Origin: Candidatus Hydrogenedentes bacterium UBA2224
GTDB taxonomy: Bacteria; Hydrogenedentota; Hydrogenedentia; Hydrogenedentales; SLHB01
Direction: 5' to 3'
DNA: 6,360 bases
Assembly: GCA_002348185.1 (NCBI GenBank)
Contig: DDYW01000217.1
Coordinates: 58,897-65,256, forward strand
A program made the translations under genes and the position numbers. Below, piece by piece: positions 1 through 5,302 of the stretch. The notes beneath the pieces are model-generated. The model worked only from the letters and a program-made list of their open reading frames with translations. It was not told the DNA's origin and searched no databases. Each line of letters opens with the position of its first letter. The first letter of the stretch is position 1.

Positions 1-3
1 ATT

Positions 4-20
4 CGACACCTTCGGTGTCG
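4..20. repeat. Short perfect hairpin at left edge
   Basis: CGACACC and GGTGTCG form a perfect 7-bp inverted repeat around a TTC triloop. No T-tract follows, so it is not a typical intrinsic terminator on the + strand. It may be the tail of a structure belonging to a gene left of the window. None of the + strand frames entering the window here looks like a protein end. Confidence 0.4.
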
Positions 21-99
21 GTCAGGGCAGGCATTGCGCGTCCGCCCCGGAGCAGCGCGCTACAAGAAGCAGGAATGCCGAATCCGCGCGCGACCATGG

Positions 100-109
100 G
101 TCCCCGTTC
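100..109 (-). repeat. Dispersed 10-base motif, copy A
   Basis: GTCCCCGTTC on the + strand, the complement of GAACGGGGAC. It lies 11 bases upstream of the -35 of the HDOD gene promoter. Confidence 0.45.
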
Positions 110-120
110 AAACGCAAGTC

Positions 121-149
121 TTGTCTGCGCGCGGAACCGTTGCTAAAAT
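121..149 (+). promoter_or_regulatory. Sigma70-like promoter for the HDOD gene
   Basis: A TTGTCT -35 hexamer (121-126) and a TAAAAT -10 hexamer (144-149, 5/6 to consensus) are separated by exactly 17 bases. The -10 is preceded by TGC, giving an extended -10. Transcription would start near 156, leaving a leader of roughly 107 bases before the ATG at 264. A second, weaker pair (TTGCTA 140-145, GATAGT 163-168, 17-base spacer) overlaps it. This is a consensus match by eye with no experimental support. Confidence 0.5.
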
Positions 150-190
150 CCTGTCCGTAGGGGATAGTGAAGCCGTCTTTTCCTTCAGTA

Positions 191-260
191 CGGTCTCCAA
201 ACCAGCAGACCGCCTGGAGGCAAGGGCCAACACCCGCCGCACCGGGGCGGGGATGAGGGG
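191..260 (+). promoter_or_regulatory. Structured 5' leader of the HDOD gene
   Basis: The leader can form CGGTCT (191-196) with AGACCG (207-212). A competing pairing is CTCCA (195-199) with TGGAG (215-219); both use bases 195-196, so the two are mutually exclusive. A third GC hairpin, CCCGCC (233-238) with GGCGGG (246-251), ends just before the purine-rich ribosome-binding stretch GAGGGG (255-260). This could affect translation. It does not match the conserved core of a riboswitch class I know, including c-di-GMP types, and such short GC stems also arise by chance. Confidence 0.25.
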
Positions 261-263
261 ACC

Positions 264-1679
264 ATGTTTTCCTCGAGACACACGCCGTCCGGAAATGACC
301 ATGACAGGCCCATCCCGGAATCGCACCGTTCGGCATTGCTCCGCGACGCCGCAAGACGCCGGATCGGCCAGTTGCTGCGCGCCGCGGGCCGCATCTCCCA
401 GGACGACCTCGACAAGGCCCTCGCCATTCAGAAAGAACGCGGCGGCGAGATCATTGACGTCCTCTTCTCCCTGGGATGCCTCCAGCCCAACGAACTTCTC
501 GATTTCCTCCTCACGCTGCCCGGCCTCGGCCCCGCGGATTTCTGCCACCTCGACATCGGCCCCGAACTGATCGGGCTGATCTCCGCGGAAACCGCCCGCG
601 CCTGCCAGGTCATCCCCATCGATCGCTACGGTCGGACCGTCGTGCTCGGGTGCGCCACTGTGCCCGACGACGCCGAGCGCGAAAGACTCGAGGAAGCGGT
701 CGGCGCGCGCGTGCAACTCCTCCGCTGCGCTCCGGAAGACGTCGAGGCCGCCATTGCCCGTTACTACCCCGAAGAGGTCCCGGCCGGCGAGTTCGCCGCC
801 GCCTCCACCCGCACCCTGGAAGGACTGGGCGCCCCGTTGCGCCTGTCGCGCGTCGCGCGCCTGGTGCGCCGCCTGACCTCCCTGCCCGCGCTTCCCGAAA
901 CCCTCAACCAGGTCCGCGCCGCCGTTGAATCGCCCGACAGCTCCGTGCGGTCCGTGGCCGATATCATCGCGCTCGACCCGCCCATCGCGGCCAAGATCCT
1001 CAGCGTGGCCAATTCGGCCTTTTACGGATTTGCCCAGCCCATCCACGACCTCGTTCACGCCATCTCGCTCATGGGCCTGCGCGAAACCTACGGCATCGTG
1101 CTCTCGACCACCGTCATCGATCTGGTGAGCAAATGGAAAAACCTCGAATACCGCACGTTCTGGCTTGAATCGATGTGCTGCGCCGCCGCTGCCCGCATCG
1201 TCGCCCGGGCCAGTGGCCGTCGCGGGCTGCCCGGCATTTTCGCCGCAGGCCTGCTCCACGACCTGGGTCGTGCCGCCCTCCTCGAGACCGCGCCCGACGC
1301 CTGCGCCAAGCTCGACAGCGGTCTCACGGGCCACGAACTCCTCGACGCCGAGGAACGCCTGATCGGCCTCTCGCACACCGAAGCCGGCTACGAACTCGCC
1401 CAGCAATGGGGGCTTCCGCCTGAAATCGCCGCCCCGATCCGGTTCCATCACGACCCCATGCGCGCCACCGAAGCCCGGGAACACGTCGCCATCATCTCCC
1501 TTGCCGACGCCATGGTCTATGCCGCAACCGACAACTACGCCGAGAACCTCCACGTCTTTGACGACCACCAGGAGACGCTCGCCTATCTAGGCATCGACCC
1601 CGAAGTCACCGAAGCCATGCTGGCCGAATACCTGTCCCGCCGGCAGGCGGCGTTCGATGAAACCAGCGAGAATTCCTGA
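264..1679 (+). CDS. GspE/MshE N-terminal domain - HDOD domain signalling protein
   Basis: Predicted cytoplasmic regulator of 471 residues. Residues about 31-168 match the N-terminal domain of type II secretion/type IV pilus ATPases (T2SSE_N/MshEN): RIGQLL at 33-38, G42, L49, L53 and Q56 fit the first half of the MshEN c-di-GMP-binding motif, followed by the typical second subdomain ending AAIARYY near 162-168. The second half-motif, expected near 62, reads EII instead of RLG, so nucleotide binding is doubtful. Residues about 195-400 are an HDOD domain: LPALPE (207-212), DPPIAAKILSVANSAFYGF (238-256), GLLHDLG with H332-D333, and H371, H395 and H396. There is no GYP motif, so this is not a typical HD-GYP phosphodiesterase. 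No ATPase domain follows the GspE-like part. The start at 264 has a purine-rich GAGGGG only 3 bases upstream, unusually close, but no other in-frame ATG lies nearby. HDOD proteins are generally non-catalytic signalling scaffolds; the output here is unknown. Confidence 0.9.
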   Translation: MFSSRHTPSGNDHDRPIPESHRSALLRDAARRRIGQLLRAAGRISQDDLDKALAIQKERGGEIIDVLFSLGCLQPNELLDFLLTLPGLGPADFCHLDIGPELIGLISAETARACQVIPIDRYGRTVVLGCATVPDDAERERLEEAVGARVQLLRCAPEDVEAAIARYYPEEVPAGEFAAASTRTLEGLGAPLRLSRVARLVRRLTSLPALPETLNQVRAAVESPDSSVRSVADIIALDPPIAAKILSVANSAFYGFAQPIHDLVHAISLMGLRETYGIVLSTTVIDLVSKWKNLEYRTFWLESMCCAAAARIVARASGRRGLPGIFAAGLLHDLGRAALLETAPDACAKLDSGLTGHELLDAEERLIGLSHTEAGYELAQQWGLPPEIAAPIRFHHDPMRATEAREHVAIISLADAMVYAATDNYAENLHVFDDHQETLAYLGIDPEVTEAMLAEYLSRRQAAFDETSENS

Positions 1680-1906
1680 GCCACACGCACCGCGGCAACG
1701 CCCTGGCGTCCCTCCGGCCCGGCGCAGTGATCAACACGCGCGGCAATGGCCATACGTGAGCAGGTCGAATCTGCGCATTTGCGGGTGTGCTCCATATCTG
1801 ACATACAAGAGGAAAATCCGGGACTGACCCAGGCATCCGGCCCGCGTGACGCGACAAACCGGGGTCCTGATGGCTTTTCTCTTTCTTTGCGGAGGACTTC
1901 AGCGAG
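1680..1906. other. Intergenic region before the pseudopilin-like gene
   Basis: No convincing gene is present. Only weak hairpins are visible, such as CGCG-TGA-CGCG at 1843-1853 and GACCC (1826-1830) with GGGTC (1862-1866). A TTGCGG at 1779-1784 has only poor -10 partners (around 1802-1809), so I do not call a promoter. A pyrimidine-rich stretch (about 1874-1889) precedes the GGAGG ribosome-binding site at 1891-1895. Confidence 0.5.
1891..1895 (+). promoter_or_regulatory. Ribosome-binding site of the pseudopilin-like gene
   Basis: GGAGG lies 11 bases before the ATG at 1907. It supports that start, which also gives the short basic leader expected before a prepilin cleavage site. Confidence 0.75.
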
Positions 1907-2893
1907 ATGAATGTGAAAAACCCTTGCGCGGGAGTCAGGGAAGGCTTCACGCTCATCGAACTCCTGGTGGTCATCGCCATTATCGGCATTCTCGCGGCGA
2001 TCCTGCTGCCGGCCCTCGCCCGGGCCCGCGAAGCGGCCCGCCGCGCCGCCTGCGCCAACAACCTCAAACAGTTCGGGCTCCTCTTTGCCATGTACGCCAA
2101 CGAAAGCCCGGGCCAACGCCTCCCCTGCCGCCAGATCGTCCGCAACGACGGCCGCCCCAGCCGCGAGTTCATCTTCAACGACTGGGCCCTCTACCCCGAA
2201 TACCTGACCGACTGGAACCTGGCCTGGTGCCCCTCCTGGAAGGCACAGCCCGGCCCCGTCGAACGCTATGACGGCAAGACCGACCGGGGCAGCAACGGCA
2301 ACGGCATCATCGAACCCGGAGAACTCGTCAAGGAACCCTACAACTACTGCGGCTGGCTCATTCTCGACGACCTCAATGTACTCGGCCATGATCTGCTCGC
2401 CCTCGTCGACCCCAATACCGGCTACGCAATCGGCTCGCCGGACGTCTACGGCCGATTCACCGAGGGCATGATGGCGCTCGGCCCCTTCGGCGAACTCGGA
2501 CTGGCCAGCTTCTACTCGCACGGCGCCGCCAGCGACGACGACTACAACTTCGCCAGCACCTTCCCCGGTACCCAGGCCGGCGGCGGCGACGTCCTCTACC
2601 GCCTGCGGCAGGGCATCGAACGCTTCACCATCACCGACATCAACAACCCCGGCGCTGCCAATACCGCCGCATCCCGCGTCCCCGTCATGTGGGACCACGT
2701 CACCCCCGAACGCGGCTACGCCGGCCACGGCGGCAGCGGCATCAACGTCCTCTACCTCGACGGACACGTCGAATTCCTCCGCTATCTGGGCGTCCAGGGC
2801 ACCCGCTTCCCCGCCACCGCCGCCCACTGCGTCTCCTCCGGCGCCTACAACCACCTCTTCGACGGCATCGGCAGCAACATCGCCTGGCCCTGA
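1907..2893 (+). CDS. Prepilin-type cleavage/methylation domain protein (H-x-DG / DUF1559-like)
   Basis: Secreted or surface protein of 328 residues with a type IV prepilin N-terminus. A short leader ends at G13, followed by FTLIELLVVIAIIGILAAIL (14-33), a hydrophobic helix with the conserved Glu at position 5 of the mature protein (E18). A prepilin peptidase would be expected to cut G13-F14. The body is family-typical: LYPEYLTDWNLAWCPSW (95-111), the ITDINNPGAAN segment (242-252), PVMWD (259-263) and C-terminal HGGSGINVLYLDGHVEF (274-290). The H274-to-DG spacing is 10 residues, one more than in the named H-X9-DG motif. Residues 128-139 (NGNGIIEPGE core) resemble an EF-hand calcium loop but lack the usual first Asp. 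These proteins occur in many copies in Planctomycetota-like genomes and their exact role is unknown. No pilus assembly genes lie in the window. Confidence 0.92.
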   Translation: MNVKNPCAGVREGFTLIELLVVIAIIGILAAILLPALARAREAARRAACANNLKQFGLLFAMYANESPGQRLPCRQIVRNDGRPSREFIFNDWALYPEYLTDWNLAWCPSWKAQPGPVERYDGKTDRGSNGNGIIEPGELVKEPYNYCGWLILDDLNVLGHDLLALVDPNTGYAIGSPDVYGRFTEGMMALGPFGELGLASFYSHGAASDDDYNFASTFPGTQAGGGDVLYRLRQGIERFTITDINNPGAANTAASRVPVMWDHVTPERGYAGHGGSGINVLYLDGHVEFLRYLGVQGTRFPATAAHCVSSGAYNHLFDGIGSNIAWP

Positions 2894-2901
2894 ACCACGT
2901 A

Positions 2902-2925
2902 CGAATGGGATCGCGTCCCCGTTCG
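2902..2925. terminator. Hairpin after the pseudopilin-like gene (possible terminator or repeat)
   Basis: CGAATGGG (2902-2909) pairs with CCCCGTTCG over 2918-2925, giving an 8-bp stem with one T-G wobble and an 8-base loop. It begins 9 bases after the stop codon, where a terminator is expected. AAAGAACC follows instead of a T-tract, so an intrinsic terminator is doubtful. Its right arm contains one copy of the GTCCCCGTTC motif, so it may instead be a small dispersed palindromic element. Confidence 0.4.
2915..2924 (-). repeat. Dispersed 10-base motif, copy B
   Basis: GTCCCCGTTC on the + strand, same orientation as copy A, in the right half of the hairpin that follows the pseudopilin-like gene. 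Confidence 0.45.
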
Positions 2926-3027
2926 AAAGAACCGTTTCCCCCTCCGGGTGGGAGACAGGCGCCCCCGCCGGTCATGTCCGCCCACCACCCTCTTCTGACG
3001 TTTATCCTCAGCGGCCACCGTATCCAG

Positions 3028-3057
3028 GACCATTTTGGTGACGTCAACAAAATGGTC
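3028..3057. repeat. 30-base near-perfect palindrome, possible operator
   Basis: The arms GACCATTTTG (3028-3037) and CAAAATGGTC (3048-3057) are exact reverse complements. The centre contains the self-complementary TGACGTCA (3039-3046), so 14 of 15 base pairs match; only 3038/3047 differ. It lies about 85-115 bases upstream of the -10-like sequence of the aldo/keto reductase gene. The two-fold symmetry suits a dimeric DNA-binding protein. No T-tract follows, which argues against a terminator. Confidence 0.5.
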
Positions 3058-3112
3058 GAGGCCACCATGTCCTCTGTCCACTGGGTCCACCACGTCCTCC
3101 CGGGCGCCCCGG

Positions 3113-3148
3113 ACGGGAATCCCGTTGCGCGGTGCAATTGTGTACAAT
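3113..3148 (+). promoter_or_regulatory. Possible promoter and operator of the aldo/keto reductase gene
   Basis: TACAAT at 3143-3148 matches the -10 consensus at 5 of 6 positions and lies 28 bases before the ATG. No good -35 exists at 16-18 bases; TCCCGT (3120-3125) occupies that place. Bases 3113-3125 form a 13-base palindrome (ACGGGA, A, TCCCGT) covering the -35 position, as an operator or activator site might. Confidence 0.35.
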
Positions 3149-3160
3149 AGGAGCGGAACA

Positions 3161-3165
3161 AGGAG
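3161..3165 (+). promoter_or_regulatory. Ribosome-binding site of the aldo/keto reductase gene
   Basis: AGGAG lies 10 bases before the ATG at 3176. It decides between this start and an in-frame ATG at 3035, which would place 47 non-conserved residues ahead of the Tat signal and itself lies inside the palindrome. Confidence 0.75.
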
Positions 3166-3175
3166 CACCGACGCT

Positions 3176-4060
3176 ATGCGACACCTCAACCGGCGCGATT
3201 TTCTGAAATGGTCGGCCGCGACGGCCGCGGCGGGCCTCGGCATGCCGTCGCTGGCCCAGAACCCCGCCGAGCGGCTCACGGCGCAGACCCTCCGCACTCT
3301 GGGCAAGACGGGCATCCAGTGCTCGCTGCTGGGGCAGGGGACGGGCATGCGCGGCTGGAACGGCAACTCCGACATGACCCGCCTGGGTCGCAATGAATTC
3401 GTCCAGTTGCTCGAACATGGTCACGCGAACGGAATCACCTTCTTCGATCTCGCGGACATGTACGGTTCGCATACCTATCTGCGCGAGGCCATGAAACGCA
3501 GCATCAAACGCGAAGACGTCATGATCCTGTCCAAGGCCATCTCGCGGTCCCCCGCGCTGATGAAGGCCGACATCGAAAGGTTCCGGCATGAGATCGGCAC
3601 GGATTACCTCGACGTGGTCCTCATGCACTGCATCACCGAGCCGGACTGGACGGAGAAACCGGAGTACCAGGCCTCGCTCGAGGTCATGCACGATGCTAAA
3701 GCCCAGGGCAAGATTCGCGCCGTCGGCTGTTCCTGCCACAACTTCGACGCCCTGCGCAAAGCCGCCGCGTCTCCCCATATCGATGTGATCCTCGCTCGCT
3801 ACAATCCCTTCAGCATCAAGATGGATGACTCGGTCGAAAACGTCACGGCGGTCCTCAAACAGGCCCGCGAAGCCGGCAAGGGCATCCTCGGCATGAAAGT
3901 CGTCGGGGAAGGCCAACTCACCGGCGAGCCGGACAGGATCAGCGAGTCCGTCAAGTTCATTGTCAATTCCGGGGTCGTGGACGCCATCACCGTCGGATTC
4001 ACGGAGCGGACCCAGATCGAGGACATGATCGGCCGGATCGACATGGCCACGCGCGCCTGA
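3176..4060 (+). CDS. Tat-signal aldo/keto reductase
   Basis: Predicted NAD(P)H-dependent oxidoreductase of 294 residues. The N-terminus MRHLNRRDFLKWSAATAAAG carries a twin-arginine signal (R6-R7, D, F, L, K) with a hydrophobic stretch to about residue 27, so the protein is probably exported folded. The TIM-barrel part begins with the typical RTLGKTGI (40-47). The aldo/keto reductase tetrad looks complete: D91 and Y96 (FFDLADMYG), K120 (ILSK) and H151 (LMH). Other family-like segments are RYNPF (208-212) and GVVDAITVGFTE (266-277). The usual cofactor-phosphate loop is not clear, and there is no C-terminal cysteine cluster of the ferredoxin-fused subgroup. Length suits the family once the signal is allowed for. 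It appears to be transcribed alone, with 282 bases before it and 231 after, so neighbours do not reveal the substrate. Confidence 0.9.
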   Translation: MRHLNRRDFLKWSAATAAAGLGMPSLAQNPAERLTAQTLRTLGKTGIQCSLLGQGTGMRGWNGNSDMTRLGRNEFVQLLEHGHANGITFFDLADMYGSHTYLREAMKRSIKREDVMILSKAISRSPALMKADIERFRHEIGTDYLDVVLMHCITEPDWTEKPEYQASLEVMHDAKAQGKIRAVGCSCHNFDALRKAAASPHIDVILARYNPFSIKMDDSVENVTAVLKQAREAGKGILGMKVVGEGQLTGEPDRISESVKFIVNSGVVDAITVGFTERTQIEDMIGRIDMATRA

Positions 4061-4082
4061 CGCCGGACCAAACCGCGCGGCG

Positions 4083-4119
4083 GATCATTCGGGCGCCTTT
4101 CGGGCGCGGATCTTGATTT
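4083..4119 (+). terminator. Possible weak terminator after the aldo/keto reductase gene
   Basis: GCGCC (4093-4097) pairs with GGCGC (4103-4107) around a TTTCG loop. GATC at 4083-4086 and 4109-4112 could add an outer stem, and a modest T-rich stretch (TTGATTT, 4113-4119) follows. It starts 22 bases after the stop codon. The stem is short and the T-tract broken, so the call is tentative. Confidence 0.35.
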
Positions 4120-4141
4120 GGCGGGGAATGGAAGGTATCGT
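4113..4141 (+). promoter_or_regulatory. Possible sigma70-like promoter of the lipoprotein operon
   Basis: TTGATT (4113-4118) and TATCGT (4136-4141) each match consensus at 4 of 6 positions, with a 17-base spacer. The leader to the ATG at 4292 would be about 145 bases. It includes the perfect hairpin CCGCA-TTT-TGCGG (4252-4264), just upstream of the ribosome-binding site. Matching is by eye only. Confidence 0.35.
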
Positions 4142-4275
4142 ATCGGTTCAGGCTGGAACTTCAGGCCCAGAGAAGCTATTCTATTGGCGAGGGGGATGTG
4201 TATCCTTCCAGGATTCGGCGGATGCCCCCGGGACGGTAAGGCGTTAGTCAGCCGCATTTTGCGGGATTCAGAAAA

Positions 4276-4281
4276 AAGGGG
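4276..4281 (+). promoter_or_regulatory. Ribosome-binding site of the first lipoprotein gene
   Basis: AAGGGG lies 10 bases before the ATG at 4292. This start places a lipoprotein signal at the N-terminus. An in-frame upstream ATG at 4118 would bury that signal behind 58 residues, so 4292 is preferred. Confidence 0.65.
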
Positions 4282-4291
4282 TGCAGCAACC

Positions 4292-4786
4292 ATGAAACGT
4301 GCGCTAATCGCGGTATTGGCGGGAATTCTGTTGGCCTCGGCGGGCTGCCAGACCAATCCCTTCCAGAAACAGGCGCCGGCGCCCCCGGCGGACCTGCAGT
4401 TCGAGAGCGCCGACGGCCGCGTGTCGTCCTCGCCCACCGTTCCGTCGGACGGGTTGCCGATGGCCACTCAGCAGCGCTTCTCCGATGTGCCGTTGCCCGA
4501 AAAATTAAAGGAAGACGCCGAGCGCACCTTCGTCTATGAGGCCCCCGGCCTCCAGATCGGCCGCACCGTGTATACCATACGCGCCAAACCCGCCGACCTG
4601 GCCCAGTTTTATGTGCGGGAATGCCCCACCGCCGGATGGAAGCTCGACAGCATCGTCCAGGCGGACGTGATCACCATCAACTTCACGAAACCGGACAAGA
4701 AACTCCGCGTCACCATTACCGATCTCGGCATCGGAAGGGGCACGGAACTGGTCTTGTTGATCGTTCCTGAAAAAACGCCCTCATGA
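4292..4786 (+). CDS. Lipoprotein of unknown function
   Basis: Predicted exported lipoprotein of 164 residues. The signal MKRALIAVLAGILLASAGC ends in a lipobox-like ASAGC, making C19 the lipidated residue. Position -3 is Ser rather than the usual Leu/Val/Ile, so the box is imperfect but plausible. A Pro/Ala/Ser-rich linker (about 27-62) leads to a compact domain (about 63-161) opening with FSDVPLPEKL and containing a YTIRAKPADLAQFY segment (94-108), then CPTAGWKLDS (111-120) and beta-rich C-terminal strands. This pattern of a 'DVPLP' opening, a helix ending in FY and 'GW' is seen in small envelope proteins of several phyla, but I cannot name the family with confidence. It is the first gene of an apparent operon and overlaps the next gene by 4 bases, so the two products are probably made together. 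Confidence 0.82.
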   Translation: MKRALIAVLAGILLASAGCQTNPFQKQAPAPPADLQFESADGRVSSSPTVPSDGLPMATQQRFSDVPLPEKLKEDAERTFVYEAPGLQIGRTVYTIRAKPADLAQFYVRECPTAGWKLDSIVQADVITINFTKPDKKLRVTITDLGIGRGTELVLLIVPEKTPS

Positions 4787-5259
4787 GAAACCGACTGGCA
4801 GCGCTGAGCCTTCTCGCCGTCGCGGCGGTCATCTCGGGATGCCCCCAGCAAATACCCGAGATGCCCGAGATCCCCATCATCAACCCCAAACTCACCGACG
4901 AGGAACAGATCCTGCGCGTCCTCGACGAGGTTTGGCGCGGCATGGAGTCCCAGCGCATCTACCAGATCATGTCCAACGTCTCCAGGAGCTACAAAGACCG
5001 CGACGGGCGCGACTACGACGCCCTCGCCGCGTACCTTAACAAGGTCTTTGAAGAATATCGGAACATCAAGATTGCCCGCGTGAAACCGCGGATCCTCGTG
5101 CAAGGCAATCAGGCCCGCGCGGTGGAGACGTTTGGCACCATCGCCAAACCCGACCCCCGCTCGGAGTATCCCCCCATTGACCTGCACGGCCAGGTGACCG
5201 TCTACTTTGAAAAGGTCGACGGACGCTGGTTTATTGTCGAGTGGGGCTCGATTCAATAG
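4783..5259 (+). CDS. NTF2-like (SnoaL-type fold) lipoprotein
   Basis: Predicted envelope lipoprotein of 158 residues. The signal ends in a good lipobox, ISGC, with C20 lipidated, followed by a short Pro-rich linker containing PEMPEIPII. Residues about 38-157 look like the NTF2-like alpha+beta fold: a first helix beginning TDEEQILRVLDEVWRGMES (38-56), a second helical stretch around YDALAAYLNKVFEEY (78-92), then the typical strands ending GQVTVYFEKVDGRWFIVEWG (136-155). Such domains are often non-catalytic ligand- or protein-binding modules, and no catalytic residues can be assigned. Its ATG overlaps the stop of the preceding lipoprotein gene as ATGA, indicating translational coupling. The next gene starts 43 bases downstream with no terminator between. 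Confidence 0.85.
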   Translation: MRNRLAALSLLAVAAVISGCPQQIPEMPEIPIINPKLTDEEQILRVLDEVWRGMESQRIYQIMSNVSRSYKDRDGRDYDALAAYLNKVFEEYRNIKIARVKPRILVQGNQARAVETFGTIAKPDPRSEYPPIDLHGQVTVYFEKVDGRWFIVEWGSIQ

Positions 5260-5302
5260 TTCGTAACTCTGGACTCACAACCTGTCGGAAAGTTCCTCAT
5301 TC

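Larger units (their letters stand above)
2894..3175. other. Intergenic region with several palindromes
   Basis: These 282 bases show no believable gene. They hold a hairpin carrying the GAACGGGGAC motif (2902-2925), a 30-base near-perfect palindrome (3028-3057), a 13-base direct repeat pair with one mismatch (CCACCATGTCCTC at 3062-3074, CCACCACGTCCTC at 3087-3099), a 13-base palindrome (3113-3125) and a -10-like TACAAT (3143-3148). The density of symmetric elements suggests regulation or small repeats rather than coding. Confidence 0.6.

Noticed and set aside
156..263. c-di-GMP riboswitch in the HDOD leader
   Set aside because: Considered because the protein may be linked to c-di-GMP, but the leader lacks the conserved core sequences of the known classes and offers only short GC hairpins.
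34..570. 178-codon + strand frame across the HDOD gene start
   Set aside because: It overlaps the promoter, leader and the first 300 bases of a well-supported gene, and its Arg/Ser/Pro-rich translation has no motif.
108..1568. 486-codon open frame on the - strand opposite the HDOD gene
   Set aside because: It is the mirror of a strongly C-biased coding strand, which removes stop codons from the complement. The translation is Gly/Val-rich with no domain, while the + strand frame has clear family motifs.
1583..2854. 423-codon open frame on the - strand opposite the pseudopilin-like gene
   Set aside because: Same cause: low-complexity Gly/Ala/Val translation, opposite a well-recognised + strand gene, and spanning an intergenic region.
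3035..3175. Upstream in-frame start for the aldo/keto reductase
   Set aside because: It would begin inside the 30-base palindrome and add 47 residues before a canonical Tat signal; the ATG at 3176 has a good ribosome-binding site.
4118..4291. Upstream in-frame start for the first lipoprotein
   Set aside because: It would bury the signal peptide behind 58 residues; the ATG at 4292 has its own ribosome-binding site and gives a normal lipoprotein N-terminus.
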